Assembly (NCBI GenBank): GCA_016192455.1
Contig: JACPUC010000006.1
Span: 263,056-319,921, forward strand
Direction: 5' to 3'
Length of the DNA stretch: 56,866 nucleotides
Origin: Candidatus Tectimicrobiota bacterium
Lineage (GTDB): Bacteria; JACPUC01
The notes under the pieces are model-generated. The model ran no database searches. It was not told where the DNA came from and saw only the letters and a list, made by a program, of their open reading frames with translations. Shown piece after piece: positions 26,586-33,577 of this stretch. Every line of letters starts with the position of its first letter. Within the stretch, counting starts at the first letter, position 1. A program made the position numbers and the translations under genes.

Positions 26586-26909
26586 TCAGTAGCGCGGCAC
26601 CCGCGGGTCAACGTGCTGCGACCAGGCATCGATGCCCCCGGCCATGTTCTTGACGTTCGAGAAGCCGTTCTGTTCGAGGAAGTCAGCCACCATCTGACTC
26701 CGCATGCCGTGGTGGCAGAAGACCACGATCTCGTGCCGCGGGTCGAGCTCGTCGAGCCGCTCCGGGATGGAGTTCATAGGGATATGCTTGGCGCCTCGCA
26801 GCGACGAGATGGCCAGCTCCTCCGGCTCCCGCACATCGAGCAGCGTGAATCGCTCACTGCTCGCCTCGATCTTCTGATGCACCATACCTGGGCTTAGTTG
26901 TGGCGCCAT
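26586..26909 (-). CDS. Rhodanese-like sulfurtransferase
   Basis: A 107-aa single-domain rhodanese of the GlpE/PspE size class, cytoplasmic. It carries LLDVREPEE near residue 24, AKHIPMNSIPERL, and the active-site loop CHHGMRS, whose Cys (about residue 65) accepts the sulfane sulfur. The start at 26909 (MAPQLSPG) has AGAGG upstream. It lies divergent to thiI, whose product here lacks the fused rhodanese domain seen in enterobacteria, so this protein could pass sulfur to ThiI. That pairing is inference. Confidence 0.9.
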   Translation of the reverse strand: MAPQLSPGMVHQKIEASSERFTLLDVREPEELAISSLRGAKHIPMNSIPERLDELDPRHEIVVFCHHGMRSQMVADFLEQNGFSNVKNMAGGIDAWSQHVDPRVPRY

Positions 26910-27259
26910 CGTCACACCTCTGAAAAAGCGACCCTCCTTCCCGCAGGCAGGTCGGTTGTTGTTATGGATAGGCTGCAATCGACTCGGCTCTGCTCCGCGG
27001 TCTGCCGCGCGAGGCGACATCGTGAGTATGGGAAACCTCCGCCGTTGCCGCAAGACCACAGCCCGCGGCTGACAGCACCCCATCGGCAGCGCGCCGCGCA
27101 GCGGGGCGCCCGTTTGTTGACAAACCACCGCGGCGATTCCAAGATACTCATCCACGATACCAGTCCACGATACCCTGAGGCGCAGACGGCGGGGCGTCGG
27201 CTTGATCCATCGCGGGGAGGCGTGCCTCGCCGTCTCTCGTTCCAGGCTGTGACCGCAGC
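26910..27259. other. Divergent intergenic region rhodanese / thiI
   Basis: 350 bases. A perfect TTGACA at 27117-27122 on the plus strand is followed after about 20 bases by GATACT, a loosely spaced possible promoter for thiI. No gene was found. Confidence 0.3.
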
Positions 27260-28597
27260 ATGCATATCGTCGTTCACTATCACGAGATCGCCCTCAAGGG
27301 GCATAACCGCTGGCGCTTCATCCGGCGCCTGGCGCAGAACCTACAGCACTGTCTCGCCGACGTCGGTCATGCCAGGGTGGCGAAGCTCAGCGGGCGGCTC
27401 GTCGTCAGTTTCTCCAATGCGGTTCCCTGGCAGCTTGCCGAGGAACGCCTGCGGCGCGTCTTCGGGGTGGCCAACTTCTCCCGCGCGCATCGGCATCCGC
27501 TGCACGTGGAATCCCTGCGGCCTCGCCTGGTGGAGACGCTGCGGGGCGAGACCTTCGCCACCTTCCGCGTGCATACGAGGCGCGCTTTCAAGAACTTTCC
27601 CCAAACTTCGCTGGAGATCAACCGCGACCTAGGGGATATCATCCGCCGGGAGCTGCAGCGCAAGGTCAACCTGGATCACCCGGACCTGACCGTGTTCGTT
27701 GAGGTGGTGCCCGGCGAAATCCTCTTCTACTTCAAGAAGCATGCGGGGCTTGGCGGGCTGCCGGTCGGCGTCACCGGGTTGGTGCTGGGGCTGATCTCCG
27801 GCGGCATCGACTCCCCCGTGGCCTGCTTCAGGATGATGCGCCGCGGCTGCACCGTCACGCTCCTCCACTTCCACAGCTACCCCTTCCACAGCAAGGCGTC
27901 GCAGGAGAAGGTGGAGGAGCTTGCCGAGCTGCTCACCCAGTACCAGTACCACACCACGCTTGTGATGGTGCCGTTCGGCGAGATTCAGCGGCAGGTGATG
28001 CTGGCGGTGCCGGCGCCGTACCGCATCGTCATCTACCGGCGCCTCATGCTGCGCATCGCCGCGAGGCTGGCGGAGCAGGAGGGGGCGAAAGCGCTTGTCA
28101 CCGGCGAGAGCCTGGCGCAGGTCTCCTCCCAGACGCTGGAGAACTTGACCGTCATCGATCGCGCCACGGAGATGCCGGTGCTGCGCCCGCTTATCGGCAT
28201 GGATAAGGATGAGATCTGCGCCCAGGCCAGGGAGCTGGGCTCGTATGAGATCTCCATCCAGCCGGATGAGGACTGCTGCCAGCTCTTCATGCCGGAGCGT
28301 CCGGTGATCGCCTGCACGCTCGGCGAGATCGCCCGCGCCGAGTCGCTCCTCGACGTTGAGGCGTTGGTGGGCCAGGGCCTGGCGCAGGTAACGCGCCGCT
28401 TCCTCAGCTTCCCCGCCCGCAGCGCACCGCCGATCCCGCGCCTCGAGGTCGGTGCAGTGCCGGCTCCGGCGCCGCGCCCGGCGCCACCCCCAACGCAGCT
28501 CGGGGACGACCGCCGCCAACCCCAGCATCGGGATGGCGGCAGCACGGGGCAGGACGCCGCAGCCCCACTGCCGGCCTCCCACCTGCCGCAGGTTTAG
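27260..28597 (+). CDS. thiI: tRNA 4-thiouridine / thiazole sulfur transferase ThiI
   Basis: A 445-aa cytoplasmic enzyme that adenylates U8 of tRNA and transfers sulfur to give 4-thiouridine; in some bacteria it also serves thiamine thiazole synthesis. N-terminal ferredoxin-like and THUMP domains (residues 1-165; HYHEIALKGHNRWRF is the typical start), then a PP-loop ATPase with LISGGIDSPV at about residue 178, and LVTGESLAQVSSQTLENL. The C-terminal rhodanese domain of the E. coli protein is absent; residues about 395-445 are a Pro-rich, probably disordered tail. No clear ribosome binding site precedes the ATG. The stop is 10 bases before the next gene, so they likely form an operon. Confidence 0.95.
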   Translation: MHIVVHYHEIALKGHNRWRFIRRLAQNLQHCLADVGHARVAKLSGRLVVSFSNAVPWQLAEERLRRVFGVANFSRAHRHPLHVESLRPRLVETLRGETFATFRVHTRRAFKNFPQTSLEINRDLGDIIRRELQRKVNLDHPDLTVFVEVVPGEILFYFKKHAGLGGLPVGVTGLVLGLISGGIDSPVACFRMMRRGCTVTLLHFHSYPFHSKASQEKVEELAELLTQYQYHTTLVMVPFGEIQRQVMLAVPAPYRIVIYRRLMLRIAARLAEQEGAKALVTGESLAQVSSQTLENLTVIDRATEMPVLRPLIGMDKDEICAQARELGSYEISIQPDEDCCQLFMPERPVIACTLGEIARAESLLDVEALVGQGLAQVTRRFLSFPARSAPPIPRLEVGAVPAPAPRPAPPPTQLGDDRRQPQHRDGGSTGQDAAAPLPASHLPQV

Positions 28598-28607
28598 CGG
28601 AGGCACC

Positions 28608-29075
28608 GTGGCCACGCCTCCCTTTCCGCAGCCCCTCGAGCAGCTCCTCCTGCAGACGCGCCGTGCCCACCTGGCGACGGCTGACGCACCCGGCGACCCG
28701 CACGTCGTCCCCGTCGTCTTCGTCTACGTCGGGGGAGACCTCTACATCCCCATTGACGCCAAGCCGAAGTCAGTGGCCCAGAGGCGGCTGAAGCGCATCC
28801 GCAACCTGCGGGAGAACCCCCGCGCCGCCCTCCTCATCGACCACTACGACGAGGACTGGAGCCGGCTTGGCTTCTTGCTTATCCACGCCGCGGCGGAGAT
28901 CGCACCGTTGGCCGACTGCTCGCCGGCGGTGGGCGAAGCCTTGCGCCGCAAGTATCCACACTACCGCCAGCCAGCCATGCTCCCTGCCGAGGCCCTCGTC
29001 GTTCGCCTGCGGCCGCGGCGCTACCACGCCTGGGGGGTGTTCGCGCAACCGGAGGAGCGCCAAAGGCCGACGTAG
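28608..29075 (+). CDS. PPOX-class, probably F420-dependent enzyme (Rv0121-like)
   Basis: A 155-aa split-barrel flavin/deazaflavin-type protein. GTG start at 28608 has GGAGG 4 nt upstream. Characteristic segments: RRAHLATADAPGDPHVVPV, GDLYIPIDAKPKS, RIRNLRENPRAALLIDHYDEDW, and a final RLRPRRYHAWG, matching the TIGR03668 subfamily of the pyridoxamine-phosphate-oxidase superfamily. Subfamily members are predicted to use F420, but the cofactor is not proven by sequence and no F420 biosynthesis genes are here. It is closely spaced behind thiI. Confidence 0.85.
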   Translation: MATPPFPQPLEQLLLQTRRAHLATADAPGDPHVVPVVFVYVGGDLYIPIDAKPKSVAQRRLKRIRNLRENPRAALLIDHYDEDWSRLGFLLIHAAAEIAPLADCSPAVGEALRRKYPHYRQPAMLPAEALVVRLRPRRYHAWGVFAQPEERQRPT

Positions 29076-29258
29076 CCTATCGAGAGGCGCTTCTGGCGCA
29101 AGGAAGCCGCCCGCATGGCCCGGGTACGGGGCTTACCCGGCGGACGCGGACTGTGTCGCAATTTGCGCGGAGATGAAGCGTGGGCGAGTGTTCGATCCCT
29201 CCCCGCAGACTTTAACTTCTGATGCTCGAATGATTCTGCGTCGTGGTGTGACGCGACC

Positions 29259-30950
29259 CTACCTGGCGGCGGGGCCGGTGGGCTGGGATGGGATGGGGCG
29301 CGCCGCGGCGGCGTGCTGCTCCTGCGGTGGTGGTGCGAGGAGGCTGGCAACCGCTGCTTCGGCTTGGGCGATGCCGTTCTCGTCCTTCAGGCAGAGCTGC
29401 AGGGCAGCCCGGGCGTGCCGCATGATCTCCGGGAGCGCGAGGCTCCGGTCAGGTGCATCTAGCGCCTGTGTGAGGGGGCGCAGGACGTTCCTGATCAAGC
29501 GGCGGCGGCTGTCGAGCAGGCGGCGGCGGACGCGGCCGTAACCCTTGACGAGCTGGGCGGTCTGCGCCGCGAAGCAGCCGAGGTCGTAGTGCAGGGGCAG
29601 GAACTCCGCCACTTCGGCAAACCATTCGTCGATGGCCCGCATTTCCCGCGCGGAGCGATACGATGCGGTGCGGAGGAAGCGCAGGCGGGCCAAGCCCCAG
29701 AGCTTCAGGTAGCCGAAGAGACCGGTGCTCTGGACCTCCTGCGCATAGTGGGATCGTTCCGCCTCCGTGGCGGCGACCCAACCGCAGCGGCCGAAGAGGC
29801 GCAGGAGGGGCTCGACGATTCTGTTGGGGAAGATGCCGTAGATCTCCTCGGCATCGGGCTTCAGGTAGTCGAACACGTCGTAGCGCTGCCCCGGCTGGAG
29901 GTTCATCTCCGTCTCGATGCGGGTGAAGCGGCCGGCGCGGCTCTTCAGGTCGGCGACGCGAATGGCGTCCTCATAGGTCATCCAGATGGCAAGGTAACGG
30001 GCCGCGGTGCGCGCGCAGGCAAAGCCGTGCTCCCTGCCGCCGTGCTTCTGATCGAGCGTGAGCATGGAGGCGAGGCGGTCGAGGTAGCCGCGGGCATACT
30101 TCGCGTCCTGGTAGTCGATGAGCTGGTACAGGGCCTCGCTCAGGATCGGGGTGAGTTGCTCCGGGAACTCGCCACGCGCCTGCTTCACCAGGCTGCGATA
30201 CTCTCGCGCCGCGGAGGCCGGCAGTTTCGCCGCGCACGCCTCGATCGTTGCCGCGTCATTCGCCGGAAGGGAGGTGGGCGGAGAGGGGTCGACCGCCTTG
30301 CGGGGGTCCTGCCGAACGACTGCGGCGCCCAGCTCGAAGCCGCGCCGGTTCAGCTCCGGAGCGACGCCGACGGCATCGATGGCGGCAAGGAAGTGCGCCC
30401 GCCCGATCGGCAGAACGCCGGCCTCGCAGACGGCTCCGTAGAGGAGAGCGTTCACCACCTGATCGGGCAGGCCGGCCGCCCGCACCTTGGCCACCGCGTC
30501 AAAGGCGTAGAGGTTGCCGGCGAGCCGGCCGGCGAGCGCCAGAAGCTGCTGCGCATCGAAGATGCCGCCGCTCATGGGCATCTTTTCGAGGGCTGTGAGC
30601 ACGCGGGTGGTGCTGGTGAAGATGGTGGCGTGCGTAGAGCCGAAGCCTTGCTGGAGGAGGCGGCCGGTCTCCAGGAGCTCCTGGCCGATGATGATATCGA
30701 TGTCGCCGGGGAAGGGATGGGCTGAGAAGTTGACGGCCGCCAGCTCGTCTGGGGAGCCGCCCGCCGCGATCTCCAGGTAGAGGTTCGTGGCGCCGCCGCG
30801 CTGGGCGAGACCGGGGAGGCTGAAGAAGCGAGCCTCGCAGCCGGCCAACCCCGCCGCCGCGAAGAGCCACTCGGCCAGGACGTTCCCCCCCTGGCCGCCG
30901 ATGGCCGCGATGAGGAGCTTGTAGACGCGCGGGGTCCCATCATGCGCCAT
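29259..30950 (-). CDS. iorB: Indolepyruvate:ferredoxin oxidoreductase, beta subunit with DUF6537-like extension
   Basis: A 563-aa protein. Residues 10-200 form the pyruvate:ferredoxin-oxidoreductase gamma-type domain (LLIAAIGGQGGNVLAEWL, SLPGLAQRGGATNLYLEI, IIIGQELLETGR), which together with IorA oxidises aryl-2-oxo acids such as indolepyruvate to acyl-CoA, passing electrons to ferredoxin. The remaining 350 residues resemble the DUF6537 region of large bacterial Ior proteins (TAARYLAIWMTYEDAIRVADLK, LQPGQRYDVFDYLKP). Start at 30950 (MAHDG) is preferred; a GTG 24 nt upstream is in frame. It lies 204 bases downstream of iorA, separated by palindromic repeats. Confidence 0.9.
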   Translation of the reverse strand: MAHDGTPRVYKLLIAAIGGQGGNVLAEWLFAAAGLAGCEARFFSLPGLAQRGGATNLYLEIAAGGSPDELAAVNFSAHPFPGDIDIIIGQELLETGRLLQQGFGSTHATIFTSTTRVLTALEKMPMSGGIFDAQQLLALAGRLAGNLYAFDAVAKVRAAGLPDQVVNALLYGAVCEAGVLPIGRAHFLAAIDAVGVAPELNRRGFELGAAVVRQDPRKAVDPSPPTSLPANDAATIEACAAKLPASAAREYRSLVKQARGEFPEQLTPILSEALYQLIDYQDAKYARGYLDRLASMLTLDQKHGGREHGFACARTAARYLAIWMTYEDAIRVADLKSRAGRFTRIETEMNLQPGQRYDVFDYLKPDAEEIYGIFPNRIVEPLLRLFGRCGWVAATEAERSHYAQEVQSTGLFGYLKLWGLARLRFLRTASYRSAREMRAIDEWFAEVAEFLPLHYDLGCFAAQTAQLVKGYGRVRRRLLDSRRRLIRNVLRPLTQALDAPDRSLALPEIMRHARAALQLCLKDENGIAQAEAAVASLLAPPPQEQHAAAARPIPSQPTGPAAR

Positions 30951-31004
30951 GCTCGCTACCTTCTTGCGCCGCACGCTTACGCGCGCGCGGGAGCCGGCGA
31001 AGCA

Positions 31005-31125
31005 GGGCGGGGCAAGCCCCGCCCTTACAATGACGTGGAATGGGCGGGGTCTGTAGGGGCGGGGCTTGCCCCGCCCTTGCCGCCTCTGCGATTGGGCGCG
31101 GCAAGCAGCGCCCCTACGATTGGGC
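31005..31125. repeat. Cluster of GC-rich palindromes between iorA and iorB
   Basis: Three related inverted repeats in a row: GGGCGGGGCAAGCCCCGCCC at 31005-31024, a close relative at 31056-31076 preceded by GTA, and a third, less perfect, around 31094-31116 ending CCCCTAC. They share a GTAGGGGC-type edge with hairpins at 45646-45674 and 46754-46777. They probably form strong RNA hairpins in the iorA-iorB transcript. Confidence 0.7.
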
Positions 31126-31154
31126 GCACCCCTACGGCTTTCTTGCCCTCTCCC

Positions 31155-33329
31155 CTACGCGCGCCCGGGAGCCGGCTGGCTCCATCGCCAGAGTCGTCCG
31201 ATCACGGCGCGCCGCAGGCCGGCCCGGAGCTTATCCCATGCCGTGGGGTTCTCGATGACCTCGACGCGGTAGAACGAGGGGCAGAGGATGGCGGTGTGGG
31301 CGAGCTCGCCGCAGAATCCGCAGCCCGTGCAGGACTGATCGATATGCGCCACTTCGTCCTGCCGCAGGGGGTTGGGGTTCTCCTTCAGCGTCAGGGAGGG
31401 GCAGCCGTTGAAGCGCATGCAGGAGTGGTCGCCGGTGCAGACGTCGGGGTCAACCCCAAGGCGCGGCAGTACCTTGCGCTCCCCCGCCTGGATGGCGAGA
31501 CGCAGGGGGATGCGCTCGCGGCGGGTGCGCTCCAGCTCGCACTCGGCGCGCGAGACCACCACCTTCAGGCCCCCCTCGGGCGTCTGGAAGGCCTCCCGCA
31601 GCGCGGTGTAGGACTCCGCCATGTCATAGGGGTTCACGGTGCGCAGCCAGGTCACCCCCATGCCGCGCAGGGTCTCCTCGATCTGCATGCGCGGGATGGC
31701 CTCGCCGCGGATGTTGCGGTGCGAGCTCGGGTTCTCCTGGTGGCCGGTCATGGCGGTCCAGAGGTTGTCGAAGATGACGAGCACGGCGTCGAGGTTGTCG
31801 TAGATGGCGTTGACGACGCTCGTCGTCAGGCCGCTGTGCCAAAAGGTGCCGTCGCCCATGAAGGCGATGGGCCGTTGGCCGGAGATGACGCCCATGGCGG
31901 TGGAGGCCGCCAGGCCGGTCCCCATGCCGGTCACCAGCCCCTCGAGGTTGTGCGGCGGCAGGGCGCCCATGCTGTAGCAGCCGATGTCGTTGCCGTACTC
32001 GGTGGAGCCGAACTGCTCCCGCAGCAGGGTGAGGGCGGAAAAGATGGGGCGCTCCGGACAGCCGGAGCAGAAGATCGGCAGGCGCGGCGTGGGGGGCTTC
32101 TTGAGGAACGCCGCGGCGGCGGCGACATGCTCCTCGCAGGCGCGGCTGCGCGGCAGCTCCCGCGGGCCCTTGCCGTTCCCCGCGGCGCGGCCGAGGAAGT
32201 CCTCGACGCCCCGCAGGACGACCGCCGGCACGCGCTCGCCGCTCGGCGGCAGGATGTCCGTGCCGTACAGCTCGACGTCGAGTTTCTCCTTCTGCGCCAG
32301 CACGCGGATTTGTTGCTCGAGAAATGTCGGCGCTCCCTCCTCGATGATGAGCACCTGCGGATGCCCGCGCAGGAAGTCGAGGACCTGCTCGGGGATGAGG
32401 GGGTGGAGAACATTGAGGTTCAAGATGGAGAGGTCCGATTTTCCGGTCGCGTCGGCCCGCCCCAGGTGGGCGAGGACGCGGCGCAGGGTGTTGAGCACCA
32501 TGCCGTGGGTGATGATCCCCGGCCCGCCGGCGCGCAGCTTGCCATTCCCCGCCGCCGTCCCAGGAAAGAGCTGGTTCAGCTCGTGCCGCAGCGCGTATTG
32601 CGCCGCGAGCGGCAGGCGCTCCGTGAGGATGCTGCGCTCCTGTAGCACCGAGTAGGGCGGGAAGTGGTCGCGCGTGATGTCGTAAATGATCTTTTCCAGG
32701 GGGCGGGTGCGGCTGATGGTCGGTTCGCGGTTCTCCCCACAAATGATGCTCCCCTTCATGTTGCCGACGCGGGTGCGAAGCAGGAACGCCGCCGGCATCT
32801 GGCTCGCTTCCGACATCTCGAAGCCGCGTTGGATGAGCCAGTGGAGGCGCTGCGCGTCAACAGGGGGATCGATCACGATGAGGCCGCTCTTCAGCCCCAT
32901 GGTGAGCGTCGTCTCGGCCACCGAGGTGCTCGAGCAGCCGTAGTCCTCGCCGACGAAGACGAGCACGCCGCCTTTGACGCCGGAGCTGGCGATGTGCGCC
33001 AGGGGATCGGCGGCGACATTGCTGCCCACCACTTTCCAGATGACGGCGCCGCGCACCGGGTGGTTGATGGAGATCTTCAGCATCGAGGCGGCCGACGCCT
33101 CGTTCCCGGAGCCCTGGAAGTAGATGCCCAGCGGCTTCAGGATGTCGTGGTTGGCCCCGGCGGTGGCGTCGTAGATGTTCGTGACCGGCGAGCCGGGGTA
33201 GCCCCCAACGTAGCTGACGCCGCTCTCCAGCAATGCTTTCAGGACGATCACCCCGGTGTCGCCGAGCAGCGTCCGGCCTGCGCCGTAGCGAAGCTGGGCC
33301 AGCACCGAGTCGTCGTAGTTATGGCTCAT
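31155..33329 (-). CDS. iorA: Indolepyruvate:ferredoxin oxidoreductase, alpha subunit
   Basis: A 724-aa thiamine-diphosphate enzyme subunit. The N-terminal pyrimidine-binding part has VSYVGGYPGSPVTNIYD and SGNEASAASML. The PP-binding part has IGCYSMGALPP and GDGTFWHSGLTTSVVNAIYD. The C-terminus holds ferredoxin-type cysteines (CTGDHSCMRFNGCPSL and CTGCGFCGELAHTAILCP) for two [4Fe-4S] clusters. Length and order match archaeal and bacterial IorA. Start at 33329 (MSHNYDD) has GGGAAGG upstream; an in-frame start at 33389 is less likely. It acts with iorB downstream on the same strand. Physiological substrate (indolepyruvate, phenylpyruvate or other 2-oxo acid) is not decided by sequence. Confidence 0.94.
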   Translation of the reverse strand: MSHNYDDSVLAQLRYGAGRTLLGDTGVIVLKALLESGVSYVGGYPGSPVTNIYDATAGANHDILKPLGIYFQGSGNEASAASMLKISINHPVRGAVIWKVVGSNVAADPLAHIASSGVKGGVLVFVGEDYGCSSTSVAETTLTMGLKSGLIVIDPPVDAQRLHWLIQRGFEMSEASQMPAAFLLRTRVGNMKGSIICGENREPTISRTRPLEKIIYDITRDHFPPYSVLQERSILTERLPLAAQYALRHELNQLFPGTAAGNGKLRAGGPGIITHGMVLNTLRRVLAHLGRADATGKSDLSILNLNVLHPLIPEQVLDFLRGHPQVLIIEEGAPTFLEQQIRVLAQKEKLDVELYGTDILPPSGERVPAVVLRGVEDFLGRAAGNGKGPRELPRSRACEEHVAAAAAFLKKPPTPRLPIFCSGCPERPIFSALTLLREQFGSTEYGNDIGCYSMGALPPHNLEGLVTGMGTGLAASTAMGVISGQRPIAFMGDGTFWHSGLTTSVVNAIYDNLDAVLVIFDNLWTAMTGHQENPSSHRNIRGEAIPRMQIEETLRGMGVTWLRTVNPYDMAESYTALREAFQTPEGGLKVVVSRAECELERTRRERIPLRLAIQAGERKVLPRLGVDPDVCTGDHSCMRFNGCPSLTLKENPNPLRQDEVAHIDQSCTGCGFCGELAHTAILCPSFYRVEVIENPTAWDKLRAGLRRAVIGRLWRWSQPAPGRA

Positions 33330-33501
33330 CTTGCAGCCTTCCCTTGGTCGCGACTCGGCGCCGCGGGGTGCAAGCGCGCTCGAGGTCAAGCAGGCCAGTC
33401 AACCGCCGATGCCAGCCGTGCAGATGCCGCCATTCCAGAGTAGGAAAATGCACCCGGGGTGTCAATCAATGCCGGCCAGTGCCAGCCACCGGCAACGGCA
33501 T

Positions 33502-33529
33502 CGCCCCGGCGGAAGTCTCAGCCGGGGCG
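33502..33529 (-). terminator. Hairpin downstream of molybdenum dehydrogenase gene
   Basis: CGCCCCGGC pairs perfectly with GCCGGGGCG over a 10-base loop, about 50 bases after the stop at 33578. No T-run follows on the minus strand, so it could be a pause or processing hairpin. Confidence 0.4.
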
Positions 33530-33577
33530 ACGGCTTCATCGGGGAGCGCTCCACCAGCAGGGCGCCCGGCGGCGAGG

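Noticed and set aside
29170-29230. tRNA-like string GTTCGATCCC
   Set aside because: No acceptor, D or anticodon stems can be formed around it.
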